DNA of 64,000 nt from Microvirga lenta (GTDB taxonomy: Bacteria > Pseudomonadota > Alphaproteobacteria > Rhizobiales > Beijerinckiaceae): assembly GCF_020532555.1 (NCBI RefSeq), contig NZ_JAJBBR010000001.1:372001-436000 (forward strand), given 5' to 3'. Below, piece after piece: positions 15,867-25,195 of this stretch; within the stretch, counting starts at the first letter, position 1, and each line of letters begins with the position of its first letter. The notes under the pieces were generated by a model. That model searched no databases. It worked only from the letters and a program-made list of their open reading frames with translations, and was not told the origin of the DNA. Both the position numbers and the translations under genes were made by a program.

Positions 15867-16136
15867 TCAGTAGGTGTTGGAGGAGCGGCTGCGGCCGGCG
15901 ATCATGCCGTAGATGAACAGCACGATGATCGCGCCGACCACGGCACCGATGAGACCCGCCCCCTCATCCGCGCGATACCAGCCGATGGCCTGGCCGAGAT
16001 AGGTCGCGACGAACGCGCCCACGATGCCCAGGATCGTGGTCAGGATGAAGCCGGAGGGCTCGTTCCGACCGGGCATGATGAACTTGGCGATGACGCCCGC
16101 GATAAAGCCGATGATGATCGTCCAGATAATGCTCAT
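15867..16136 (-). CDS. GlsB/YeaQ/YmgE (transglycosylase-associated) membrane protein
   Basis: 89 residues, three membrane segments: MSIIWTIIIGFIAGVIAKFI, then FILTTILGIVGAFVATYLGQ and LIGAVVGAIIVLFIYGMI. The motif GFIAGVIAKFIMPGRNEPSG is diagnostic of the family. These are small general-stress membrane proteins of unknown mechanism. A one-mismatch EcfG-type promoter lies at 16169-16194. Confidence 0.93.
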   Translation of the reverse strand: MSIIWTIIIGFIAGVIAKFIMPGRNEPSGFILTTILGIVGAFVATYLGQAIGWYRADEGAGLIGAVVGAIIVLFIYGMIAGRSRSSNTY

Positions 16137-16168
16137 GAGGAACCCCTGTGGTGGATGGCTCGACGGGG

Positions 16169-16194
16169 AACGCCGGACCCGTGGCTAAGGTTGC
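16169..16194 (-). promoter_or_regulatory. Near-consensus EcfG-type promoter of the GlsB gene
   Basis: GCAAC, 17 bases, CGTT on the minus strand, one mismatch, 33 bases upstream of the start at 16136. Confidence 0.6.
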
Positions 16195-16382
16195 GCGGGC
16201 CCCTTTTATTTTGTGATCTCTCTCCTAGAAGCCCGGCGCATGGCCCTGCGAGGAGCGGCCGCGCCTGCGCCTCGAAGGAGGGGCAGCCGGACGGTCCGTC
16301 CGAGGGGCGGCCCCCGCATCCCGCGCCCGCAGGAGCAGCGGCCCCTTTGGCCGCCTCTCGAACCCTCCCGACCCGGAACGAA

Positions 16383-16418
16383 AAAGCACCCGCCGGAGCT
16401 CGCGCCGGCGGGTGCTTT
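16383..16418 (-). terminator. Terminator of the RTX gene
   Basis: A perfect 14-base stem (AAAGCACCCGCCGG and complement) with an eight-base loop. A T run follows on the minus strand, 56 bases after the stop. Confidence 0.85.
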
Positions 16419-16473
16419 CAACTGAAAGGCCGGAAGGTTGCCCGGCCGACCGGGAAGCTTCCGGCAAGAAACG

Positions 16474-18648
16474 TCAGATGACGAAGAAATCCTTGTAGGA
16501 CATCTTGAGGTTCTTATCGAGCTTGGCGATCTCGACGGCTTTGGAGCGGCCCGACCCGTCGGCATCGTAGTACAGAATGCCCTTCTTCTTATTGTAGACG
16601 AGGTGGTCGTTCTTATCCAACGCCTTGGTGCCGACCTTGAAGAAGTCCCTCTTCAGTTTGGCTGGCTTGCTCTCGCTGCCCTTCTTGCCCAGCTTCTTGA
16701 AATACTTGTTCTCGAGATAGATGCTGTCGTCCCTGACGTTGAAGTCGTCGACCGTGTCGAGGTTCGTCCTCTTGTTCGGCCGGGTGTCGAACACGAAGAT
16801 GTCCCTGCCGGAGCCGCCCACCAGGAAGTCCTTGCCCTCCTTGCCGTAGAGCTTGTCGTTGCCGGCCCCACCGTCGAGACGGTCGTTGCCGACGCCGCCG
16901 ATCAGGATGTCGTTGCCGTCTCCTCCAAAGAGAGCGTCGTCACCGAGATCTCCGATCAGGTTGTCGGAACCTAGGCCACCATCGAGGACGTCATTGTCGG
17001 CCCCGCCGTTGAGCGTGTCGTCGCCCACATTGCCGACCAGGAAGTCGAAGCCGACGCCGCCGTCGAGGAAGTCGTTGTCGGCCCCGCCATCGAGGGTATC
17101 GTTGCCGGCATCGCCGCGCAGGTAGTCGAAGCCCGAACCGCCGGAAAGGACATCCTCGCCCGTTCCGCCGTAGAGGGAGTCGTTGCCGTCGTTGCCGCTG
17201 ATGACGTCGTCGCCGCCGAGACCCCAGAGATGGTTCGCGGCATCGTCGCCGGTGATGGTATCGCCGTGCTGCGAACCGATGACGTTCTCGATATTCGCAT
17301 AGGTGTCGCCAGCAGCGTCGCCACCGATCCCGGGGCCGCCCGCGAGACTGACGATCACACCCGCCGCGGAACGCTCGTAGGATGCGACGTCGATGCCTTC
17401 ACCACCATCCAGGGCATCGCTGCCGCTGCCGCCAATGAGCTTGTCATTGCCGCCATGGCCGTTCAGGACGTTGCCGTGATATTCGGAGCCGGCATAGACA
17501 TCGTTGCCGGACGTGCCGTTCACGGTGACGGCTGCTTCGCGCACGTCGACGATATTCGTCAGCACTCGATCCTGGTTGTACCTGTCGTGCCAACTCAGAG
17601 CCAAGCGGCCATCGGCCATTTCAGTGACGGAAGGTACGACCTGAGCATCATTGGTATCGGTCGTGGCATCCGAGTTGATCAGAAGTGGCGCGGTAGTGCT
17701 GCCATCCGTGTTGATGATCTTGAGAAAGATGTCGCCGAAGTCGGAAGGTGTGCCGGTAGGATTCCCAACTCGCTCCGAATAGACAACGGCAATTCGGCCA
17801 TCTCTGAGCGCTGTTGCCTCAAAGTTGTCATGGGCACGCTCACCATTGGACGTGATGGTAACCATATTGCCGGCAGGCGCTCCATTCGCTTCGAAGAATT
17901 TAGCCTGAACGGCAACGGAGTTATCACCTCCAGCCACTTTGTAGATCACTGCGTAACCGCCATTGACCCACTGAACAACATCGGAAATTGTACCAACACC
18001 AACCTCGATTTCGGGACCTATAGGGTTCGCGACACCGAGATCAACAATCTTGTGTTTGATTTTGTCATCGTTATTAGTCTGGTAGCTGACGACGTACTTG
18101 TTAGTACCAATCTTGGTAATATCACCGAGATGTCCGTCCGGCGTACTAAGATCGAGTGCCCTCACAAAGGTGCCGTCCGCATCATAAACACTCAACTTGA
18201 CTCCAGCTGCATTGGTCGGATCGTTGTAAACGGCGACGAAGCCGCCATCATCTGCCCCAACAATTGATGGGACATCCGAGCGATCACCACTCCCCCCGAA
18301 GCTGGCTATATTAATGGGTCCAGCAAAACGCAAACCGTCGGCATTGAAGACAATCACCTTAACGGCACTGGAAGTTGTCCCAACATTCTCTGCCCATGCG
18401 ATAGCGAAATTGCCATTTGGACCGATCGCATGAACATCTATATCATCGAGATTAACGCCGTTCTCCGCCGCAACATGTACTGGCGCGCCGAGCTTTGCGC
18501 CGGCGCCGTCATAACGTTGAAAATATATTGAAGTGTTCGCAAAAAAGGCGGCAACATAGCCACCATTAGGCAAGGCCGCTACGACATTATCGAAGTCAGC
18601 TCCCCCAAGCTGAGCGATACTCTCAGTTCCCCAGATCCTGTACGTCAT
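16474..18648 (-). CDS. RTX calcium-binding secreted protein
   Basis: 724 residues. The N-terminal 400 form a beta-rich, probably propeller-like region with repeats such as YVAAFFANTSIYFQRYDGAG and FAIAWAENVG. From about residue 405 to 620 come tandem G-G-x-G-x-D RTX nonapeptides (for example GGDGNDILIG). The end DTVDDFNVRDDSIYLENKYF is a serralysin-type RTX cap with a likely type I secretion signal. It binds calcium outside the cell; the ligand or surface role is unknown. No type I exporter genes lie in the window. The N-terminal part is only about half GC, clearly below its neighbours, suggesting a transferred domain. Confidence 0.88.
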   Translation of the reverse strand: MTYRIWGTESIAQLGGADFDNVVAALPNGGYVAAFFANTSIYFQRYDGAGAKLGAPVHVAAENGVNLDDIDVHAIGPNGNFAIAWAENVGTTSSAVKVIVFNADGLRFAGPINIASFGGSGDRSDVPSIVGADDGGFVAVYNDPTNAAGVKLSVYDADGTFVRALDLSTPDGHLGDITKIGTNKYVVSYQTNNDDKIKHKIVDLGVANPIGPEIEVGVGTISDVVQWVNGGYAVIYKVAGGDNSVAVQAKFFEANGAPAGNMVTITSNGERAHDNFEATALRDGRIAVVYSERVGNPTGTPSDFGDIFLKIINTDGSTTAPLLINSDATTDTNDAQVVPSVTEMADGRLALSWHDRYNQDRVLTNIVDVREAAVTVNGTSGNDVYAGSEYHGNVLNGHGGNDKLIGGSGSDALDGGEGIDVASYERSAAGVIVSLAGGPGIGGDAAGDTYANIENVIGSQHGDTITGDDAANHLWGLGGDDVISGNDGNDSLYGGTGEDVLSGGSGFDYLRGDAGNDTLDGGADNDFLDGGVGFDFLVGNVGDDTLNGGADNDVLDGGLGSDNLIGDLGDDALFGGDGNDILIGGVGNDRLDGGAGNDKLYGKEGKDFLVGGSGRDIFVFDTRPNKRTNLDTVDDFNVRDDSIYLENKYFKKLGKKGSESKPAKLKRDFFKVGTKALDKNDHLVYNKKKGILYYDADGSGRSKAVEIAKLDKNLKMSYKDFFVI

Positions 18649-19068
18649 TGTTCGAATCCCCTTGTGAACAGGGGACCTATGAATCTCATGACATGAAATA
18701 ACGCTACTATCCGAACAAAGGGGGAGTCTCGGAAATGTGCCGTTTCGCACGTAGCAAGAGGCAACATTTACTTGGCGCTGACGTAGAAACGCCGTGGTAA
18801 TGAATGGTTAACGTTTTGCCCGCGCAAGTTGCCGCACCGCACTTCTACACAGCAGCAGGTCGGAAGGGCATGTCCGAAATCGCGTCTCCGTTGGAGAAAC
18901 AGAGAAAGAAACCCTTTCATTTAGCCAGGCAACACCGAGGAGATACAGGAACTTACGTCTCCCCCGCTTCTTCCCCAAAGCATTGATGCATCGCTTTTGC
19001 CGCATCCATGATCTCGCCGCACTTGCGGATAACCTTTGCAGCCTGTTGTTCGAACGGAGGAGAATATC
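18649..19068. other. Intergenic region between RTX gene and small HTH gene
   Basis: 420 bases of mixed, partly AT-rich sequence upstream of two divergent genes. It should hold both promoters. I see no EcfG-type promoter, no clear repeat and no supported gene here. Confidence 0.5.
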
Positions 19069-19236
19069 ATGGACACCAGCGCATCGACCTGGTCCTTCGA
19101 AGCCGTCCAATCGCTCATTGCCCTCGCCAAGGAAGGGTTTCCGGTTTCGGTCATCAGCCTCAAGCTCAAGCGCTCGGTCACGGATGTGCGGGCCAAGCTG
19201 AGCGACCTCGGCGTCACGCCGCCGGCTGAGGCCTGA
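19069..19236 (+). CDS. 55-residue GcrA/SANT-like helix-turn-helix protein
   Basis: 55 residues, translated from the ATG at 19069 with GGAGGAG upstream. Nearly the whole protein is a tri-helical unit: WSFEAVQSLIALAKEGFPVS, then VISLKLKRSVTDVRAKLSDL. The order 'E..L..L..EG....I...L......V..K...LG' matches the DNA-binding N-terminus of GcrA, the CcrM-linked cell-cycle regulator, but the rest of GcrA is absent. It may be a small DNA-binding protein. The similarity is by eye, and a terminator follows. Confidence 0.7.
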   Translation: MDTSASTWSFEAVQSLIALAKEGFPVSVISLKLKRSVTDVRAKLSDLGVTPPAEA

Positions 19237-19557
19237 GCCGGCACGGCGCCGAAAAATTGGGCAGCGATGCTGCCCTTTTATCCTTGAACAGGGTTCAGGC
19301 ATAAACTATCTATTGCAGTGCAGCATGACGATTGGCGTCGTGGTGCTGCTGCCCTTCTTGGGCGTTTCCTCCCTAAACTTCGGGCTGCTGGCAACGGCAG
19401 CCTTTTTTCTTGCTCCGAGCCTGGCTGCCGTTACGGCAGAAAGAGCGTTTCCGCATCTTGCCATCGATCCGGCTTTGGCCGCACCCTGAGCCTTGCCTCC
19501 TGCAACGGCATGACGAGCTGCCTCGCTGCAGAGGCCCACGCGAACCGGGGAACAGCC
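19237..19557 (+). other. Gap upstream of the amino-acid binding protein gene
   Basis: It begins with the terminator at 19259-19279 and ends in the leader of the next gene. The frame upstream of 19558 is open but its residues (Arg, Ser, Cys rich) look non-coding. No operator recognised. Confidence 0.45.
19259..19279 (+). terminator. Terminator after the small HTH gene
   Basis: GGGCAGC and GCTGCCC pair around GAT, followed by TTTT. A standard factor-independent terminator. Confidence 0.85.
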
Positions 19558-20403
19558 ATGAAATTCGCCAGAATCGTCAGCCTTGCCCTTGTCGGCTCCG
19601 CCCTCGCAGCCGGCTCCGCCGCAGCCCAGGAAAAGACCGTCAGGATCGCCACCGAGGGCGCCTATGCCCCGTGGAACTTCACCGGCCCCGGCGGCAAGCT
19701 CGAAGGGTTCGACATCGATCTGGCCAACGAGCTCTGCAGCCGCATGAAGGTGAAGTGCGAGATCGTGGCCCAGGACTGGGACGGCATCATCCCGGCGCTG
19801 CAGGCCAAGAAGTACGACGCCATCATGGCCGGCATGAGCATCACCGACGAACGCAAGAAGGTCATCGCCTTCGCCGGTCCCTATGCCGTCTCCCCCAACG
19901 GCTACCTCGTGGCGAAGAGCTCGCCCCTGGCGCAGATGCCGGGCACGGGCGAGGCTTACGATCTCGTCAAGCAGAAGGACGAGGCCGAGAGGGCCATCGA
20001 GGCCACCAAGCCGCTCCTGGAGGGCAAGACCATCGGCGTGCAGGTCTCCACGACCCATCCGGATTTCGCCGAGAAGTACCTGAAGGGCACGGCGGAGATC
20101 CGTGAGTACAAGACAACCGAGCAGCACGACCTCGACCTTCTTGCCGGCCGCATCGATGCGGTTCTGGCCGACGCCACGGCGATCATCGGCACGCTCGATA
20201 AGCCGGAGTTCAAGGACTACGCGCTCGTCGGCCCCGCCATCAGCGGCGGCGTCCAGGGCGATGGCGTCGGCGTCGGCCTGCGCCAGGAGGACACCGAACT
20301 GAAAAAGTCCTTCGACGAGGCGATCCAGGCCGCCATCAAGGACGGCACGGTGAGGAAGCTGTCCGAGAAGTGGTTCAAGATCAACATCGCGCCAAAGAGC
20401 TGA
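19558..20403 (+). CDS. Amino-acid ABC transporter periplasmic binding protein (family 3)
   Basis: 281 residues. A signal peptide (MKFARIVSLALVGSALAAGS, cleavage near AAAQE) leads to the family-3 signature VRIATEGAYAPWNFTGPGGK and GFDIDLANELCSRMKVKCEI. Then VAQDWDGIIPALQAKKYDAI and the second-lobe segment GKTIGVQVSTTHPDFAEKYL. It resembles the lysine/arginine/ornithine and octopine/nopaline binding proteins, so basic amino acids are the likely cargo. It is an orphan: no permease or ATPase gene lies beside it. The start is the ATG at 19558 that opens the signal peptide. Confidence 0.88.
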   Translation: MKFARIVSLALVGSALAAGSAAAQEKTVRIATEGAYAPWNFTGPGGKLEGFDIDLANELCSRMKVKCEIVAQDWDGIIPALQAKKYDAIMAGMSITDERKKVIAFAGPYAVSPNGYLVAKSSPLAQMPGTGEAYDLVKQKDEAERAIEATKPLLEGKTIGVQVSTTHPDFAEKYLKGTAEIREYKTTEQHDLDLLAGRIDAVLADATAIIGTLDKPEFKDYALVGPAISGGVQGDGVGVGLRQEDTELKKSFDEAIQAAIKDGTVRKLSEKWFKINIAPKS

Positions 20404-20431
20404 GTGGGTTTCGCGGTACGTGCGATTCAGG

Positions 20432-22669
20432 CTACCCGAGCAGCTTGTCGATGGTGATGGGATACTCGCGGATGCGTTTGCCCGTGGCGTGATAGATGGC
20501 GTTGCCGATGGCCGCGGCCGTGCCGACGACGCCGATCTCGCCCAGGCCTTTGACGCCCAGCGAATTGAGCTTGTCCTCGTGCTCCAGCACGAAGATCACG
20601 TCGATGTCGAATACATCCGCGTTCACCGGCACGTGATACTCGGCAAGATTGTGGTTCATGAAGCGGCCGAGATTGTGGTCGAGCAGGGATTCCTCCTCCA
20701 GCGCCATCCCGATCCCGAACACGACGCCGCCCAGAATCTGACTGCGCGCCGTCTTGGGATTCAGGATGGTCCCGGCCGCAACCGCATTGACGATCCGCGT
20801 CACCCGGATGATGCCGAGTTCCTCGTCCACCTTGACCTCGGCGAAGATCGCGGAATGCGAGTAGCCGGAATAGCGCATGCTCGCCAGCAGGCCAGGGCTC
20901 GCGTTCTCCTCCGCCTCGACCTTGTCGACGCCGCTGGCCTGCATGGCCTCGGCGAAGGTGACGGCGGCACTCGGATCGTTCATCAGGCAAATGCGCCCAT
21001 CGGCGAACATCACCTGTTCGATGCTCGCGTTTGCCAGCGGGGACTCATCCATCTGCCGCGCATGTTTGAAGAGCGTCTCCCGCACGGAGAGGCAGGCCTT
21101 CTGCACGGCTGAGCCTGCGGAGGCGGCCGTCCAGGATCCGCCCTCGACGGGAGATTTCGGCAGGTCGGAATCCCCGATCTTCGTCGTGACGTCCTCCATC
21201 CGAAGCCCGAGGGTCTCGGCTGCGATCTGGGTCAGGATCGTGTAGGTGCCGGTACCGATGTCGGTGGTGGCGGAGGCGACCTCGAGCTTGCCGTCCCGGG
21301 TCAGAACGGCACGCGCAGCGGTCTTCTGCATCACGGCCTCCCAGACCCCGCTGGCCATGCCCCAGCCAACGAGTTCGCGCCCGTCGCGCATGGAGCGCGG
21401 CTCGGGGCTCCGCCTGGCCCAACCGAAACGTTCCGCTCCCAGCTGATAACAGGCTCTGAGCTCCTTGCTGGTGAAGCTCTTGTTGTCGGCCTCGTCCGTC
21501 TCGGCATAGTTCCGCAGGCGCAGCTCGATCGGATCGATCCCAGTCGCGTAGGCGAGTTCGTCCATCGCCGTCTCGATGGCCGTGACTCCAAGAGCCGCTC
21601 CGGGCGCCCGCATGTCGATGGGCGTATAGGTATCGACCTGCGCCAGCTTGTAGGTCAGCTTGACGTTATCGCAGTGGTAGAGAAGGTTCGACCAGTTCAC
21701 GACAACCTCCTGATAATCCTCGAAGGTGGAGGTCGTCTGGACGGCGTCGTGCATGAGGGATACGAGCTTCCCGTCCGGGTTCGCTCCCAGCGAGATCGTC
21801 TGGATCGTCAGCGGTCTGTAGCCGAAGGTGAACATCTGGTCGCGGGTCAGAACCACACGAACCGAGCGTTTGAGTTCGAGCGCAGCCATGACGGCGAGGA
21901 AAAGCTGGTATTGCGGCCGCAGACCGGAGCCGAAGGCGCCGCCGACGAAAGGCGTAACGACGCGCACCTGGCTGCTGGAAAGTCCGAAGACGCTCGACAC
22001 GTAACTCTGGCTGTTCTGCGCTCCTTGGGTCTTGTCGTGGATGGTGAGCGTCCCGTCCTGTTCGTAAACGACCGTCGAGGCATGGGTCTCCATCGGATTG
22101 TGGTGCTCGATGGCGACCCGGTACTCGGCGTGGACCTTGAGCGGCGCCTGCGCGAAAGCTCCCTCGGCATCGCCGCGCGGGCTCGGAGGCGGCTTCACGT
22201 TCGAACGCTTGCGAGGCGGCACATAGGCCTCGTGGCGCTTGACGTCGAGATCCGTCATATGGGTCTCGGTCTCATACTCGACCCGCACGAGCGAGGCCGC
22301 ATAGGCCGCAATCTCGAATTCCTCGGCGACAACGAGCGCGATGGGCTGTGCGCTATAGATCACCCGGTCGTCGTAAAGCGGCCGGAAAGGCGAGCCGGGA
22401 GGAGCCGTCTCGTCGCGGAAGTTGCGGTCGAACCATGCGGTCTTGGCCCGGTTCTCATGGGTAAAGACCTGGAGCACACCCGCCACGGCGAGCGCCGCCG
22501 ACGTGTCGACGGATTTGATGCGGCCCTTGGCGATCGCGCTTGTGACGACGATGCCGTATGCGAGATCCGGAGCATCGAACTCCGCCGCGTATTTCGCTTC
22601 GCCCGTGACCTTGGCGCGCCCGTCGACCCGGCTTTGAGGAGTGCCGATGTAACCTGTTGGCTGCTGCAT
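20432..22669 (-). CDS. paoC: Molybdopterin-binding subunit of periplasmic-type aldehyde oxidoreductase (PaoC-like)
   Basis: 745 residues, the molybdenum-cofactor subunit of the xanthine-oxidase family. Seen: YIGTPQSRVDGRAKVTGEAK at the N-terminus, NPMETHASTVVYEQDGTLTI, the cofactor loop VVTPFVGGAFGSGLRPQYQL, and KGLGEIGVVGTAAAIGNAIY near the C-terminus with the catalytic Glu. It oxidises an aldehyde or N-heterocycle; substrate unknown. Last gene of a paoA-paoB-paoC operon, ten bases after paoB, with GAGGGC as ribosome site. No PaoD chaperone gene is present here. Confidence 0.9.
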   Translation of the reverse strand: MQQPTGYIGTPQSRVDGRAKVTGEAKYAAEFDAPDLAYGIVVTSAIAKGRIKSVDTSAALAVAGVLQVFTHENRAKTAWFDRNFRDETAPPGSPFRPLYDDRVIYSAQPIALVVAEEFEIAAYAASLVRVEYETETHMTDLDVKRHEAYVPPRKRSNVKPPPSPRGDAEGAFAQAPLKVHAEYRVAIEHHNPMETHASTVVYEQDGTLTIHDKTQGAQNSQSYVSSVFGLSSSQVRVVTPFVGGAFGSGLRPQYQLFLAVMAALELKRSVRVVLTRDQMFTFGYRPLTIQTISLGANPDGKLVSLMHDAVQTTSTFEDYQEVVVNWSNLLYHCDNVKLTYKLAQVDTYTPIDMRAPGAALGVTAIETAMDELAYATGIDPIELRLRNYAETDEADNKSFTSKELRACYQLGAERFGWARRSPEPRSMRDGRELVGWGMASGVWEAVMQKTAARAVLTRDGKLEVASATTDIGTGTYTILTQIAAETLGLRMEDVTTKIGDSDLPKSPVEGGSWTAASAGSAVQKACLSVRETLFKHARQMDESPLANASIEQVMFADGRICLMNDPSAAVTFAEAMQASGVDKVEAEENASPGLLASMRYSGYSHSAIFAEVKVDEELGIIRVTRIVNAVAAGTILNPKTARSQILGGVVFGIGMALEEESLLDHNLGRFMNHNLAEYHVPVNADVFDIDVIFVLEHEDKLNSLGVKGLGEIGVVGTAAAIGNAIYHATGKRIREYPITIDKLLG

Positions 22670-22679
22670 GGGCTTGCCC

Positions 22680-23696
22680 TCACTGGATCCGCTTGTCGAC
22701 TTGAGACTGAGGTGTTCCGGCGGCGGCTTGCGTCAGCGCCCGGATGATCGCTCTCTTGGCGAGATCGATCTTGAAGGCATTGTCCTCGTAGCCTCTGGCA
22801 TCCTTCAGGATGTGATCCGCGACGGCTGCAAAGCGCTCGGCGGTGGCCGGATGCCCACGCAGCATCGCCTCGGCTTCCGGATCGCGCCACGGCTTGTGGG
22901 CCACGCCGCCGAGGGCGAGCCTCGCCTCCTCGACAGTTGTGCCATCCATGCGGAGGGCGGCGGCAACGGAAACGAGCGCAAAGGCATAGGAGAGACGGTC
23001 TCTCAGCTTGAGATAGGTGTAGTTGCGTCCGTAGCCTCCCGGCGGAAGCTCGACGGCCGTGATGATCTCCCCATGCCGGAGGGTGGTGTCGATCTCAGGC
23101 CTGTCGCCCGGCAGGCGGTGAAACTCGGACAGAGGGATTTCCCGCTCGCCCTCGGGACCTGCCACGTGAACGACAGCCTCCAGAGCGGCGAGGGCGACGG
23201 CCATGTCGGACGGATGGGTCGCGATGCAATGCTCGCTCGTCCCCAGGATGGCGTGAATTCGATTCCGCCCGAAGGCCGCCGGGCAGCCCGTGCCGGGCTC
23301 CCGTTTGTTGCAGGGCGTGCCGGGGTCGTAGAAATAATAGCAGCGGGTGCGCTGCAGGAGATTGCCCCCGGTTGTGGCCGAGTTGCGCAATTGGGGCGAG
23401 GCACCGGCCAGGAGCGCACTGGAGAGCAGCGGATACCGATCCTGAATGCGGGGATCGTAGGCGGCCTCGGCGTTGGTCACGAGAGCGCCGAGACGAAGGC
23501 CGCCGCCATCGGTCTCTTCGATCCGGTTCAGCGGCAGCCGTGTTATGTCGACGAGGCGGGTAGGCCGCTCCACATTGTACTTCATCAGGTCGATGAGGTT
23601 GGTGCCGCCGGCAATGAAGCGGACGGCAGGATCGGCCGCGGCTTCCCGCACGGCCTCCTCGATGCTTCCCGCCCGCACATAGGAGAAGCGATTCAT
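22680..23696 (-). CDS. paoB: FAD subunit of aldehyde oxidoreductase (PaoB-like) with extra Fe-S insertion
   Basis: 338 residues, FAD-binding subunit of the xanthine-oxidase family. FAD motif [20 protein letters not shown] at the N-terminus and [20 protein letters not shown]. The insertion [20 protein letters not shown] followed by [12 protein letters not shown] carries the Cys residues that hold the additional [4Fe-4S] cluster known in E. coli PaoB. The start overlaps the paoA stop by four bases (23693-23696), so the subunits are co-translated. Confidence 0.9.
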   Translation of the reverse strand: MNRFSYVRAGSIEEAVREAAADPAVRFIAGGTNLIDLMKYNVERPTRLVDITRLPLNRIEETDGGGLRLGALVTNAEAAYDPRIQDRYPLLSSALLAGASPQLRNSATTGGNLLQRTRCYYFYDPGTPCNKREPGTGCPAAFGRNRIHAILGTSEHCIATHPSDMAVALAALEAVVHVAGPEGEREIPLSEFHRLPGDRPEIDTTLRHGEIITAVELPPGGYGRNYTYLKLRDRLSYAFALVSVAAALRMDGTTVEEARLALGGVAHKPWRDPEAEAMLRGHPATAERFAAVADHILKDARGYEDNAFKIDLAKRAIIRALTQAAAGTPQSQVDKRIQ

Positions 23697-24208
23697 CGCG
23701 CGGCCTCCGCATCGGATCCGATGACCTGCTCGATGGCATCGACGATGTTCGTGTAGGCGCCGCAGCGGCAGATGTTGCCGCTCATCAGCTCGCGGATTTC
23801 ATCGCGCGTCTGCGCCCTTCCCTCTTCGATGAGAGCAACACCGGAGCAGATCTGCCCGGGCGTGCAGTAGCCGCACTGGAAGGCATCGTGATCGATGAAA
23901 GCCTGTTGCAGAGGGTGCAGCGCCCCATTCCTGGCCAGTCCCTCGACGGTCGTGATGTGCGAACCGTCCTTCATCACGGCAAACGCCATGCAGGAATTGA
24001 TCCGTTTGCCGTCGATCAGAACCGTGCAGGCTCCGCACTGCCCATGGTCGCAGCCCTTCTTGGTTCCCGTCAGGCCGAGATGATCGCGCAGAAGATCCAG
24101 CAGGACCGTCCAGGGCAGAACCTCCAGCCGCCGGGTCTCGCCGTTGACGGTGAGCGTGATGGCAACTCTCTCGGGCAGGGTTGCTGCGCTACTTTGGCCG
24201 GCACCCAT
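23693..24208 (-). CDS. paoA: [2Fe-2S] subunit of aldehyde oxidoreductase (PaoA-like)
   Basis: 171 residues. Two [2Fe-2S] sites: the plant-ferredoxin type in [20 protein letters not shown] with INSCM, and the helical type in [14 protein letters not shown] with [14 protein letters not shown]. It passes electrons from the molybdenum site to FAD. I start at the ATG at 24208, which has AGGGAGG just upstream; a GTG six codons earlier would place that ribosome site inside the gene. First gene of the operon. No Tat signal is evident, although E. coli PaoA is periplasmic. Confidence 0.9.
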   Translation of the reverse strand: MGAGQSSAATLPERVAITLTVNGETRRLEVLPWTVLLDLLRDHLGLTGTKKGCDHGQCGACTVLIDGKRINSCMAFAVMKDGSHITTVEGLARNGALHPLQQAFIDHDAFQCGYCTPGQICSGVALIEEGRAQTRDEIRELMSGNICRCGAYTNIVDAIEQVIGSDAEAAR

Positions 24209-24449
24209 CCAGACCTCCCTTGGCACGGTGAGCCCAATGGTCCTGCCAAGGATCGATCAGGCCGAAGCATAAGGACTGCCGCGACAATCCCGTCAATGGG
24301 CCGTCAACCCGGCGGCAATCACCAACAAACCTTTACCAACATTCCATGCTCGCCAAGGTTCCTGCAGGCCTCACAGCGCATCGTGACAACCTCTGGGGGG
24401 TTGGATCGGGAAGCCGGCACGGATGCCCGACGCCGAAGCCGAAGCCGCC

Positions 24450-24986
24450 TCAGGTCGAAAGACTGCGCACGCTGCGTCGGACGACTTCCGCCGTCAGACC
24501 GAAGACGAGGTGCGATCCGAGTGAGTAGAGATGCGTCGAGGCAGAGGACTCCCAAGGCGGCCCCGACAGGCCGGCGGCTGGGACGATGCCCTCGTCAAGC
24601 ACCGCTGCAACAGCGGCTCCGAAAGGAAGACCGGCACCGGTCGTCACCCGGGGCTCAAGCTCGGCCGCAACGCCATAGAGGCCTCCGAGCGCTGCGCCGA
24701 CGGCATAATGCACGACCGGGCCGGCGACGTCCTTCTGACGGGGTGAGAGACGGTGGCGGAAGGCGTTCTCGGACAATATGGACGCAGCCCTCGCCGTAGC
24801 CGGGTCGGCATCGTTGTACCCCTGTGTCCTCCTCGGCTCCGGCTGAGGCTCGGACCGTTGCCGACGACTGATGGCCGACTGGAATGCGTTCATGGCATAC
24901 GATGCGGCAAGCCCTGCCAGAATTCCGGCCGCGAGACCCTGCACGATGTTTCCGTCCAGCTTCTGCTCAGCTCTTCCAACCGCCAT
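24450..24986 (-). CDS. DUF1440 membrane protein
   Basis: 178 residues. IVQGLAAGILAGLAASYAMN is the first membrane segment, then a variable soluble region and VVHYAVGAALGGLYGVAAEL with a further hydrophobic GLPFGAAVAAVLDEGIVPAA. The layout suits DUF1440/YagU-type inner-membrane proteins. The start at 24986 has GGAGAG upstream. A one-mismatch EcfG-type promoter lies at 25017-25041, which fits the small membrane stress proteins elsewhere in the window. Function unknown. Confidence 0.75.
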   Translation of the reverse strand: MAVGRAEQKLDGNIVQGLAAGILAGLAASYAMNAFQSAISRRQRSEPQPEPRRTQGYNDADPATARAASILSENAFRHRLSPRQKDVAGPVVHYAVGAALGGLYGVAAELEPRVTTGAGLPFGAAVAAVLDEGIVPAAGLSGPPWESSASTHLYSLGSHLVFGLTAEVVRRSVRSLST

Positions 24987-25016
24987 GAGGCTCTCCGCAC
25001 CGCTTGCTCGTCCTAG

Positions 25017-25041
25017 AACGCCATGGCGTGGATTTGTTTCC
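25017..25041 (-). promoter_or_regulatory. Near-consensus EcfG-type promoter of the DUF1440 gene
   Basis: GGAAA, 16 bases, CGTT on the minus strand, one mismatch, 31 bases upstream of the start at 24986. Confidence 0.5.
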
Positions 25042-25195
25042 GAATGACGCTCCGTACCTAGGATCGTCAGCGGGACGTGCACCGCACCGCAGCGCGGCCG
25101 TCGGAGGGCGCAATCCTCCTGTCATGAACAAGCTGCAATCTCGCTTTGCCGAGGAATGCATCGGGTGCGAATATCTCCAGTTGGAGGAGGACGTT

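Larger units (their letters stand above)
16137..16473. other. Spacer between GlsB and RTX genes
   Basis: Holds the GlsB promoter (16169-16194) at one end and the RTX-gene terminator (16383-16418) at the other. The GC-rich middle shows no gene I would support. Confidence 0.6.

Noticed and set aside
16850..17500. Short-period DNA repeats that look like a CRISPR array or satellite
   Set aside because: They are the coding repeats for RTX nonapeptides; the units vary and there are no spacers of fixed length.
25119..25130. CTGTCAT upstream of glpQ as a Pho box
   Set aside because: Only one heptamer; the positions 11 bases away do not match.
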